DNA of 14,684 bases, from contig JAZSLZ010000097.1 of the NCBI GenBank assembly GCA_045535635.1, positions 1 to 14,684 of the forward strand, in the 5' to 3' direction. A program made the position numbers and the translations under genes. The notes under the pieces were generated by a model that had not been told where the DNA came from, made no database searches, and saw nothing but the letters and a program-made list of their open reading frames with translations. The DNA is from RGIG8700 sp045535635. GTDB lineage: Bacteria; Bacillota; Clostridia; RGIG6154. This document shows positions 1 to 6,082 of this stretch, piece after piece. Position 1 is the first letter of the stretch. Every line of letters begins with the position of its first letter.

Positions 1-24
1 CAGTTTAAGAAAAATTTATATCAT

Positions 25-72
25 TAATCCCGATTGTTTATTGAAAACAATCGGGATTACTTACTTTTTATA
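25..72. terminator. Strong hairpin terminator at the left edge
   Basis: A perfect 15-bp stem (25-39 with 45-59) encloses a 5-nt loop and is followed on the + strand by a T-rich stretch (cttactttttat). It most likely ends a rightward transcript that begins left of the window. Reading leftward, the stem is followed by an ATTTTTC stretch, so it could also stop leftward transcription. Confidence 0.75.
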
Positions 73-90
73 TTAATTAGCAGAGTCCGG

Positions 91-153
91 ATTGTAGGTG
101 CCACACTGACATCGCACTGAACTCGGACAGATGTGGTCATCTGTCCCTACAGT
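91..153. repeat. Palindromic MITE-like intergenic element
   Basis: The 63-bp block starts with ATTGTAGG and ends with CCTACAGT, which form an 8-bp terminal inverted repeat with one mismatch. Inside, a perfect 9-bp stem (ggacagatg 125-133 with catctgtcc 138-146) has a 4-nt loop, and CACTGA is directly repeated at 104-109 and 115-120. There is no coding potential. The layout resembles the short TGTAGGG-ended palindromic elements found in many copies in clostridial genomes. That comparison is from memory, and copy number cannot be tested here. The block could instead be the body of a small structured RNA ending at the terminator at 166-194. Confidence 0.5.
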
Positions 154-165
154 AATTTTGGCTGC

Positions 166-194
166 CCCAATGATGTAGAAAGCATTGGGTTTTT
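166..194 (+). terminator. Rho-independent terminator
   Basis: A 7-bp stem (cccaatg 166-172 with cattggg 183-189) encloses a 10-nt loop and runs straight into five T residues (190-194). It lies just right of the palindromic element, so it may end a short RNA from that region, or be a second stop for transcripts escaping the hairpin at 25-59. Confidence 0.6.
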
Positions 195-208
195 GCTTTA
201 TTTACGCA

Positions 209-261
209 ATGGCAACCAAATGGCAACCAAATGGCAACCAAATGGCAACCAAATGGAACCA
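209..261. repeat. 11-bp tandem repeat, four exact copies plus a degenerate fifth
   Basis: The unit ATGGCAACCAA occurs four times without a mismatch (209-219, 220-230, 231-241, 242-252). A fifth copy at 253-261 has lost the C of GGCAACC. The unit length is close to one helical turn and is not a multiple of three, and no gene overlaps it. There is no dyad and no spacer, so it is not a CRISPR array. Four identical copies suggest recent slippage amplification or direct-repeat protein binding sites. Confidence 0.9.
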
Positions 262-264
262 CAG

Positions 265-299
265 GTTAGGTTAGTATAGTATAGTTTAGATAAGGTTAG
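265..299. repeat. Seven phased 5-bp degenerate repeats
   Basis: Directly after the 11-bp repeats the sequence reads as seven in-phase pentamers: GTTAG, GTTAG, TATAG, TATAG, TTTAG, ATAAG, GTTAG. All end in AG. Two pentamers are about one helical turn, so the block keeps the phase of the preceding array. No function is recognisable. Confidence 0.6.
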
Positions 300-342
300 T
301 ATTTATATGGGGACAAGCCCCACAACAAAAAATTATAAAACC

Positions 343-777
343 TTAAAGATACTGCCTTATATCAATTGCAAGTTTTTCTTCAAGGTTAATAAGACGCTTT
401 GTAATATCTTTAGAAATTTCGTTTGCAGCCTGGTACTGGTTAAGATATTTGTTTAATGATTTTACACCCATATTGCAACCGTCTGTCATAAGGTCGGCAA
501 TTACCTTGTCTGACTCGTTCATTTCAAGCATTATATTGGTTTTAAGCCTTGACATCCCTTTTGCCATAGGACTTGGCTCTTTGCCGTCGTCGTGGTATTT
601 GTCTAAAAGACCTTGAAGCTCTTTGTCAAGCTTTTCGTGTTCATTTTTACAAATTGTAAGCTTTTCTTCAAATTTCTTGTCAGAAACCTTGGGAAGCACT
701 TCTTCAATTGAGGAAACGCCCATTTTTATTCCTGCATCACATTCTCTTAAAAGCTTTACTGTATCTTGTTCTATCAT
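343..777 (-). CDS. Predicted all-helical four-helix-bundle protein (DUF2383/PA2169-like)
   Basis: This 144-residue protein is read leftward. The ATG at 777 is chosen because GGAGA lies 7 nt upstream; an upstream in-frame ATG would add 12 residues without a good ribosome site. It has no signal peptide or membrane segment and looks fully alpha-helical and charged. It has a two-fold internal likeness: residues 15-28 (GIKMGVSSIEEVL) resemble 100-112 (GCNMGVKSLNKYL), each followed by a long Lys/Glu-rich helix (about 33-60 and 118-142). This suits a ferritin-like four-helix bundle of the DUF2383 type. That assignment is from pattern memory only, no function is known, and no full set of metal ligands is claimed. 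It is the only leftward protein gene and has a long structured leader. Three cysteines (13, 43, 101) are present. Confidence 0.75.
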   Translation of the reverse strand: MIEQDTVKLLRECDAGIKMGVSSIEEVLPKVSDKKFEEKLTICKNEHEKLDKELQGLLDKYHDDGKEPSPMAKGMSRLKTNIMLEMNESDKVIADLMTDGCNMGVKSLNKYLNQYQAANEISKDITKRLINLEEKLAIDIRQYL

Positions 778-970
778 AAAAAATCTCCATTCCGCCGCCA
801 TACATCGGCACAAATAGTAATTTGATTTCTCTTATCCGTATGGCAAGGGATGATAAGAGATTTTTACGCCCATGTGCGTTTCTGAATGAATGTGAAGAAA
901 ATTTCGCATGGGCAATCAAATCCGCCGGAGGATTAACGTGAAAGGAACTTTCAAGTTAATCACTCCTTTT
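778..970 (-). other. Long structured 5' leader of the leftward small gene
   Basis: Between the candidate promoter and the start at 777 lie three inverted repeats. The first is a 13-bp imperfect hairpin with a 3-nt loop (931-961). The second has 7-bp arms gcccatg 868-874 and catgggc 907-913. The third has 9-bp arms tctcttatc 828-836 and gataagaga 852-860. On the + strand the third is followed by TTTTT (861-865) and would look like a terminator, but no rightward gene precedes it. The stretch is not a recognised riboswitch class. It could be an attenuator-like leader or a decayed repeat. The rest of this 353-base gap (971-1130) holds the divergent promoters. Confidence 0.4.
916..954 (-). CDS. 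Possible 12-codon leader peptide ORF
   Basis: A TTG codon at 954 lies 8 nt after AAAGGAG (969-963 on the - strand) and opens a 12-codon frame, read as MKVPFTLILRRI, that ends in TGA at 918-916. The start region lies within the 931-961 hairpin, so its ribosome site or start could be masked. Such an arrangement is compatible with translation-dependent control of the downstream gene. There is no direct evidence that it is translated, and a chance ribosome-site match cannot be excluded. Confidence 0.25.
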   Translation of the reverse strand: MKVPFTLILRRI

Positions 971-975
971 AAGTT

Positions 976-1003
976 AGTATAGCCTGAATGAGCAATTTAT
1001 AAA
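976..1003 (-). promoter_or_regulatory. Candidate promoter for the leftward small gene
   Basis: On the - strand TATACT (981-976) matches the -10 consensus at five of six positions. The best -35, TTTATA at 1003-998 with a 16-nt spacer, matches only three of six, so the site is weak. Transcription would start near 969 and give a leader of about 190 nt. Confidence 0.35.
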
Positions 1004-1072
1004 CATATTATGATTATTTTCTGCAGATTGTTTGTTGCTGTGAATGGCAAATCAAAAATTTAGTTAAACTTG

Positions 1073-1101
1073 TTGTAAAATATGCGTTTGTGTGTTATAA
1101 T
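1073..1101 (+). promoter_or_regulatory. Sigma-A promoter of the ATP synthase operon
   Basis: TTGTAA (1073-1078, four of six matches) is followed after exactly 17 nt by a perfect TATAAT (1096-1101). The start point should lie near 1108, giving a leader of about 23 nt before the GTG at 1131. No other convincing promoter is seen before the terminator at 7780, so it probably drives all nine atp genes. Confidence 0.8.
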
Positions 1102-1130
1102 AGGATTAATATGGTAAAAGGAGAAGTGTA

Positions 1131-1517
1131 GTGACTAAAATCAGTGATGTTGTTATTAAAGAAACAAAATACATAGCATATTTTGTGATTCTTTTTAGTG
1201 TTATTATGGAATCGGTGTTTCTTGTTATGCAAAAATGGGACTATACGGTTTTGCTTGGGAATATCCTTTCAGCGACTGCAGTTGTGCTTAATTTTCTCTT
1301 TATGGGAATTTCTATACAAAAGGCACTTGAAAAGGACGAAAAGGATGCAAAAACCGCTATTAAAGCTTCTCAGTCATTAAGAACTTTTTTCTTGTTTGTA
1401 GTGGTGGCGATTGGAGTTGCTGTGCCAATTTTTAATATCTGGTCTAGCCTAATTCCGCTTCTGTTTCCACGAATTGCCATAGCACTCAGACCTTTGTTTA
1501 ACAGAAAGGAGAATTAA
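1131..1517 (+). CDS. atpI: ATP synthase subunit I (AtpI-like membrane protein)
   Basis: This 128-residue hydrophobic protein has four predicted membrane helices (about 14-33, 40-62, 84-102, 103-121) joined by a charged loop at 64-80. Size, topology and position as first gene of the F-ATPase operon fit the AtpI family. AtpI proteins are not part of the finished enzyme; they have been linked to c-ring assembly or stability and to cation supply. The sequence is poorly conserved in this family, so the call leans on context. The start is GTG, with AAAAGGAG 7 nt upstream. It is separated from atpB by 6 nt. Confidence 0.8.
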   Translation: MTKISDVVIKETKYIAYFVILFSVIMESVFLVMQKWDYTVLLGNILSATAVVLNFLFMGISIQKALEKDEKDAKTAIKASQSLRTFFLFVVVAIGVAVPIFNIWSSLIPLLFPRIAIALRPLFNRKEN

Positions 1518-1523
1518 AGCTAA

Positions 1524-2420
1524 ATGAAAAAATCAAAAGGCTTTATTGCCCTTGATATACTTTATATTTTAATGATGACAATTCCTTTTGTGGTGGGAAT
1601 GATTATAAAAATTCTTACGAAAGGTCCGTCGGAGGGTATATCAATCACAGGTGCACAGATTTATTTTGAAATCCCGTTCCCTGTTCAGAATTTAATTATA
1701 GGCGAGTCGCAGGTCAATTCCTGGCTTGTTATGATTGCAATACTTGGTCTTTGTCTTTATATGACACACGGAATTGCAGTTAAGGCAACCACCAAAAGAC
1801 AGTATATAACAGAGTGGCTCGTTGAACTTGTAAACAAGCTTGTAAAAGGAAATATGGGCGAATATTTTATGGGCTTTGCACCATTTATTGCAAGTATTCT
1901 TCTTCTTTCTGCAATGTCAAGCCTTGTAACACTTATGGGACTTTTCCCACCAACCTCTGATATAAATGTAACGGCAGGTTGGGCAATACTTGTTTTCGTG
2001 CTTATAACATATTATAAGATGAAAGCAGGACCAATAACATATATGAAAAGCTTTGCAAATCCAATTGCAATGGCACCTCTTAATATTATCGGTGAAATTG
2101 CAACTCCTGTTTCAATGGCATTTCGTCACTACGGAAACGTTATTTCAGGCTCGGTTATTTCGGTGCTTATAGCAGTTGGGCTTCAGGGACTCACAAAGCT
2201 TATTTTAGGCTTTTTGCCAGGCTTTTTAGGGGAATTTCCATTCCTTCAGATTGGTCTCCCTGCAATTCTTTCTTTGTATTTTGACATATTCAGCGGATGC
2301 TTACAGGCATACATTTTTGCGATGCTTACAATGCTTTATGTGGCAGGTGGCTTCCCTGCAGAGGAATATGAAAAAAGAAAATTAAAAAAACAAAAAATAA
2401 AGATAAATGGAGGAAATTAA
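1524..2420 (+). CDS. atpB: F0F1 ATP synthase subunit a
   Basis: The stator subunit of the membrane sector lines the two ion half-channels against the c-ring. The key arginine is R201, in AFRHYGN, matching R210 of E. coli (usual context RLFGN). Q261 in CLQAYIFAMLTMLYV matches E. coli Q252. The family motif VNSW lies at 64-67. At 298 residues it is longer than most bacterial a subunits, mainly because of an extended N-terminal helix and loop (1-60) and a basic tail (residues 281-298). Five to six membrane helices are predicted. Where many family members carry E or H after GNxxxG, this one has S210. AGGAG lies 12 nt before the ATG, which is rather far. The stop overlaps the atpE ribosome-site region, suggesting translational coupling. 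Confidence 0.96.
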   Translation: MKKSKGFIALDILYILMMTIPFVVGMIIKILTKGPSEGISITGAQIYFEIPFPVQNLIIGESQVNSWLVMIAILGLCLYMTHGIAVKATTKRQYITEWLVELVNKLVKGNMGEYFMGFAPFIASILLLSAMSSLVTLMGLFPPTSDINVTAGWAILVFVLITYYKMKAGPITYMKSFANPIAMAPLNIIGEIATPVSMAFRHYGNVISGSVISVLIAVGLQGLTKLILGFLPGFLGEFPFLQIGLPAILSLYFDIFSGCLQAYIFAMLTMLYVAGGFPAEEYEKRKLKKQKIKINGGN

Positions 2421-2421
2421 A

Positions 2422-2706
2422 ATGTTAGAAATCGCAGTAGGTATTATTTTAGGATGTTGTGCACTTGGTGCAGGTACAGCTATGATTGCAGGTATCGGCC
2501 CTGGTATCGGTGAAGGTAACGCAGTTGCAAAGGCTTGTGAAGCTATTGGTCGTCAGCCTGAATGTAAAGGTGATGTAACATCAACAATGCTTATGGGTTG
2601 TGCTATTGCAGAAACAACAGGTCTTTATGCACTTGTTATTGCAATTCTTCTTATTTTCGTTGCACCTAATCTTTTGGTTAATATTTTAATCAAAACTATT
2701 GGTTAA
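2422..2706 (+). CDS. atpE: F0F1 ATP synthase subunit c with a two-carboxylate ion site
   Basis: This 94-residue hairpin of two membrane helices forms the rotor ring. The ATG at 2422 is preferred over one at 2407 because GGAGG (2409-2413) is 8 nt upstream and the protein then begins MLEIAVG, as in relatives. Helix 1 contains the glycine-rich run GIGPGIGEGN with E31. The cytoplasmic loop has R44-Q45-P46. Helix 2 carries the essential carboxylate E64 in AIAETTGLY. Compared with the Ilyobacter Na+ c subunit, the Gln32 position is Glu (E31), Glu65 is E64, Ser66 is T65 and Tyr70 is Y69. This is the E+E arrangement described for the Na+ ring of Fusobacterium nucleatum. Na+ coupling is therefore predicted, not shown. 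The strong ribosome site fits the high copy number needed for subunit c. Confidence 0.97.
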   Translation: MLEIAVGIILGCCALGAGTAMIAGIGPGIGEGNAVAKACEAIGRQPECKGDVTSTMLMGCAIAETTGLYALVIAILLIFVAPNLLVNILIKTIG

Positions 2707-2736
2707 GTTCTGAATGTGGTGCGAAAGGAGATATAA

Positions 2737-3234
2737 ATGCAGACATTAGACGTTATTTCTGTCAACTTATGGCAAATAATCATATCTCTGGCTAACCTTG
2801 TAATTATTTATATCATAATCAAAAAGTTCCTTTTTAAACCTGTTGAAAACGTGGTTGAAAAAAGAAAAAATGAAATTGATATGCAGTATGAAAATGCGTC
2901 AAAGGCAGAACAAAGTGCCGAAGAAAATAAAAACGCATGGGAAAATAAAATGAAGTCTGCAAAAGAGGAAGCTGAAAGCATTATCAAAGATGCAGAAGCA
3001 GTTGCCTATAACCGCGGTGAAAAAATAGTTGAACAGGCTAATGAAAAAGCCGATGCAATTATGCGCCGTGCGGAAAAAGAAGCAGAGCTTGAATACAAGA
3101 AGTCAGAAGAAAAAATCAAAAAAGAAATAGTTGATGTTTCTTCATTACTTGCGGAGAAAATTCTTGACCGTGAAATTAAGGAAGAGGATCATCATAGTTT
3201 CATTGAGTCTTTTATTGATAATTTAGGAGAATAA
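2737..3234 (+). CDS. atpF: F0F1 ATP synthase subunit b
   Basis: The peripheral stalk subunit is 165 residues long, normal for the family. One N-terminal membrane helix (about 9-28) is followed by the typical KKFLFKPV junction and a long charged coiled coil (about 36-150) rich in Glu, Lys and Ala. In the enzyme, two copies link subunit a to the delta subunit on top of F1 and resist rotation. AGGAG lies 6 nt before the ATG. The 30-nt gap after atpE is the largest in the operon apart from the leader. No second b-type gene is present in the operon, so a homodimeric stalk is expected. Confidence 0.95.
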   Translation: MQTLDVISVNLWQIIISLANLVIIYIIIKKFLFKPVENVVEKRKNEIDMQYENASKAEQSAEENKNAWENKMKSAKEEAESIIKDAEAVAYNRGEKIVEQANEKADAIMRRAEKEAELEYKKSEEKIKKEIVDVSSLLAEKILDREIKEEDHHSFIESFIDNLGE

Positions 3235-3237
3235 AAA

Positions 3238-3765
3238 ATGAAAATGGGCAGAGAATATGCCTCCGCTTTGTTTACTTTAGCAGTTGAAGAAGGTAAGCAA
3301 AGGGAGTATTTTGACTCTCTTGAAACCGTTAAAACCGTTTTTAATCAAAATAGCGAATATATAGACTTTTTAAATTCTTTTTCGATCCCTAAATCCGAAA
3401 GAGTGGATGCAATTGAAGAAGCTTTTGGTAAAAGCCTTGAAGAGCACGTTGTTAGCTTTGTTAAGCTTCTTTGTGAAAAGGATAAAATATCAGAGTTTTT
3501 CGAATGTGTTGAAATTTATAAAGAGCTTTTGGATTTATATGAAAATGTAGCCGTTGCAAAGGTTACAAGCTCAACAGAGCTTAAAGAAGAAGAAAAGACA
3601 AAGCTTAAAGAAAAGCTTGAAAAAGCTTATGGCAAAAAAGTGGTGCTTGATGTTAAAGTTGATAAATCACTTATTTGCGGTATTGTTGTGGAAATTGACG
3701 GTAAGATTATAGACGGAAGTATAAGAAAGAGTCTTGGCAATGTAAAGGAAGTGATTAGCAAATGA
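3238..3765 (+). CDS. atpH: F0F1 ATP synthase subunit delta
   Basis: This 175-residue protein is of normal delta (OSCP) size. The N-terminal helical domain begins with the family pattern YASALFTLA (residues 7-15). The C-terminal end has the conserved sheet pattern VEIDGKIIDGSIRKSL (about 151-166). Delta joins the b stalk to the N-termini of the alpha subunits. The start at 3238 has GGAG 8 nt upstream; a second ATG two codons later is too close to distinguish. Its TGA stop overlaps the atpA start in an ATGA arrangement (4-nt overlap), so the two are probably translationally coupled. Confidence 0.95.
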   Translation: MKMGREYASALFTLAVEEGKQREYFDSLETVKTVFNQNSEYIDFLNSFSIPKSERVDAIEEAFGKSLEEHVVSFVKLLCEKDKISEFFECVEIYKELLDLYENVAVAKVTSSTELKEEEKTKLKEKLEKAYGKKVVLDVKVDKSLICGIVVEIDGKIIDGSIRKSLGNVKEVISK

Positions 3766-5255
3766 GCACAAAGGCAGAAGAAATCGGCATTATTATAAAA
3801 GAACAAATCAAAAACTACAAATCCCGTATTGAAATGAACGAAACGGGAACAGTTGTTTTTGTTGGTGACGGTATTGCAGGTGTTTACGGAATCAGAGACT
3901 GTATGTCAAGTGAGCTTCTTGAATTTGAAGACGGAAGCTTTGGTATGGCACAGAACCTTGAAGAAGAAACTGTTTCTGCGGTACTTTTGTCAGATACAAG
4001 TAATATTAAAGAAGGCTCTGTTGTTAAGAGAACAGGAAGAGTTTTATCTGTTCCTGTTGGAGAAAACTTAATGGGCAGAGTTGTTAATGCTCTTGGTCAG
4101 CCTATAGATGGTAAAGGTCCGGTTGCAACAACCGAAACACGCCCAATAGAAGCTGAAGCGCCTGGCATTATTGAAAGAAAAAGCGTTTCTGTTCCGTTGC
4201 AGACAGGTATTAAGGCTATCGACAGTATGATTCCTATCGGCAGAGGTCAGAGAGAATTAATCATCGGTGACAGACAGACAGGTAAAACTGAAATCGCAGT
4301 AGATACAATTATTAATCAGAAAAATTCCGATGTAATATGTATTTATGTTGCAATCGGTCAGAAAAACACATCTGTTGTTCAGCTTGTGAATGAGCTTGAA
4401 GCAAACGGTGCCATGGAATATACAATCGTTGTTTCTGCATCTGCTTCAGAGTCTGCTCCTCTTCAGTATGTTGCACCTTATTCAGGTTGTGCAATGGCTG
4501 AATATTTCAGAGAACAGGGTAAAGATGTTTTAATCATTTATGATGATTTATCAAAACACGCGGTGGCATACAGAGCACTTTCTCTCTTAATCAGAAGACC
4601 ACCGGGCAGAGAAGCGTACCCAGGTGATGTATTCTATCTTCATTCAAGACTTTTGGAAAGAGCAGCTTGTGTTGCTAAAGAATACGGCGGTGGTTCAATT
4701 ACTGCCCTTCCTATTATTGAAACTCAGGCAGGAGATGTTTCTGCATATATCCCAACAAATGTAATTTCAATTACAGACGGACAGATATTCCTTGAAACAG
4801 AGCTTTTCCATTCAGGTATTATGCCTGCTATTAACCCAGGTATTTCTGTTAGCCGTGTTGGTGGCAGTGCACAGCTTAAAGCTATGAAAAAGGTTTCAGG
4901 TGAGCTTAAAATTCTTTATTCACAGTACAGAGAGCTTAAATCCTTTGCACAGTTTGGTTCAGACCTTGATGCAGACACAAAGGCAAGACTTGCTCTTGGT
5001 GAAAGAATTGTTGAAGTTCTTAAGCAGAAGAGAAATGCACCTGTTCGCACAGGCTGTCAGGTTGCAATCGTTTATGCAGTTATCAACGGATATTTAGACG
5101 AAGTTCCGGTTGAGAAGGTTGCACAGTATGAAATAGCCCTTTTTGAAAGACTTGAAAGAAATTATGAAGGTCTTTTAAAGAGATTTGAAGAAGGCTTCTA
5201 TGAAGAGGAAGATGTTGAAACGCTTAAAAAGGCATTAGCAGAAATGCAGAGGTGA
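3762..5255 (+). CDS. atpA: F0F1 ATP synthase subunit alpha
   Basis: The 497-residue non-catalytic nucleotide-binding subunit of F1 is close to the usual length of about 500-513. Visible landmarks are the N-terminal beta-barrel (about 25-95), the P-loop GDRQTGKT (169-176), the Walker B strand ending in DD at 261-262, the family signature PAINPGISVS (355-364) and the arginine finger R365 of SVSRVGG, which reaches into the catalytic site of beta. The C-terminal helical domain runs from about 375. It starts inside the atpH stop codon with AAGGAA 11 nt upstream. Nothing appears truncated. Confidence 0.98.
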   Translation: MSTKAEEIGIIIKEQIKNYKSRIEMNETGTVVFVGDGIAGVYGIRDCMSSELLEFEDGSFGMAQNLEEETVSAVLLSDTSNIKEGSVVKRTGRVLSVPVGENLMGRVVNALGQPIDGKGPVATTETRPIEAEAPGIIERKSVSVPLQTGIKAIDSMIPIGRGQRELIIGDRQTGKTEIAVDTIINQKNSDVICIYVAIGQKNTSVVQLVNELEANGAMEYTIVVSASASESAPLQYVAPYSGCAMAEYFREQGKDVLIIYDDLSKHAVAYRALSLLIRRPPGREAYPGDVFYLHSRLLERAACVAKEYGGGSITALPIIETQAGDVSAYIPTNVISITDGQIFLETELFHSGIMPAINPGISVSRVGGSAQLKAMKKVSGELKILYSQYRELKSFAQFGSDLDADTKARLALGERIVEVLKQKRNAPVRTGCQVAIVYAVINGYLDEVPVEKVAQYEIALFERLERNYEGLLKRFEEGFYEEEDVETLKKALAEMQR

Positions 5256-5259
5256 AAAT

Positions 5260-6063
5260 ATGGGAGCAGATACAAAGAAAATCCGTAACCGTATTAAAAG
5301 TGTAAGCTCAACAAAGCAGTTAACAAAGGCTATGGGCCTTGTGGCTTCTTCCAAAATAAGAAAAGCATCAGAGGCTATGATGAAAAGCAGAAGCTATGAA
5401 AAAGCAGTAACAGAGATTGTAAAATCCGTTACATCATCACCTGAATGTCAGAAAAGTCCTTATATGGCAAACAGAGAACAGAAGAAAATCAGGTTCGTTG
5501 TTGTTGCAGGGGACAGAGGTATGGCAGGTGGATACAATGCAAATATTTTCAGACTTGTTAATGAGTATGAAAATGCAGAAATTATCCCAATCGGTGCCCG
5601 TGCCTGTGACAGATATGGTGAAAAGAGAAACAGCTCAGAGGACTTTTCATCTTATGATGCATCAAACCTTGCAAAAACACTTTGTGAGGATTTTGCAAAG
5701 GGCGAATTTGATGCTCTTGGAATAGTTTGCACAAGATATGTGTCTATTCTTACACAAGAGGCTTATGTTAAGTGGGTGCTTCCTCTTACAAAGGGCGAGG
5801 AAAGTGTAAACACTTCGGTTATTTTTGAACCAAATGAAGCAGAAATTTTAGAATATGCAGTTCGTGAATATGTGGCGGGTGCCATAATGAATGCGGTGAG
5901 AGAAGGCTTTGCCTGTGAGGTTGCCGCAAGAAGAAATGCAATGGATTCGGCAGGTAAAAATGCCCAGACAATGATTGACGAGTTAACCCTTTCATACAAC
6001 AGAGCAAGACAGGGTGCAATCACTCAGGAAATCACAGAAATCGTTGCAGGAAGCGGACTGTAA
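5260..6063 (+). CDS. atpG: F0F1 ATP synthase subunit gamma
   Basis: This is the central rotor shaft. The N-terminal helix (about 1-55) carries the family pattern KAMGLVASSKIRKA (23-36). The C-terminal helix ends with ARQGAITQEITEIVAG, the conserved region that turns inside the alpha-beta ring. The globular middle part (about 75-200) is shorter than in E. coli, giving 267 residues against about 287. This is within the family range. AGAGGTGA lies just upstream of the ATG and overlaps the atpA stop, so the gap between the genes is only 4 nt. Confidence 0.96.
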   Translation: MGADTKKIRNRIKSVSSTKQLTKAMGLVASSKIRKASEAMMKSRSYEKAVTEIVKSVTSSPECQKSPYMANREQKKIRFVVVAGDRGMAGGYNANIFRLVNEYENAEIIPIGARACDRYGEKRNSSEDFSSYDASNLAKTLCEDFAKGEFDALGIVCTRYVSILTQEAYVKWVLPLTKGEESVNTSVIFEPNEAEILEYAVREYVAGAIMNAVREGFACEVAARRNAMDSAGKNAQTMIDELTLSYNRARQGAITQEITEIVAGSGL

Positions 6064-6082
6064 CCAAAAGGAGGTAAATTAC

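Noticed and set aside
209..261. Possible CRISPR array
   Set aside because: The repeats are 11 bp and directly abut with no spacers, and no cas gene is present.
828..865. Rightward terminator (9-bp stem then TTTTT)
   Set aside because: No rightward gene or promoter precedes it in the window. It is described as leader structure of the leftward gene, though a read-through stop from the far left cannot be fully excluded.
737..919. 60-codon leftward frame with TTG start in the leader of the small gene
   Set aside because: It has no ribosome site, overlaps the start of the better-supported gene at 777, and its composition fits the hairpin-rich leader, not protein.
2407..2421. Earlier ATG for subunit c
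   Set aside because: The five extra residues overlap the ribosome site GGAGG that serves the ATG at 2422, and family members start at the latter.
6014..6082. N-terminal extension of subunit beta
   Set aside because: It lies within atpG in another frame, has no ribosome site and no similarity to family N-termini, while AAGGAGG precedes the ATG at 6083.
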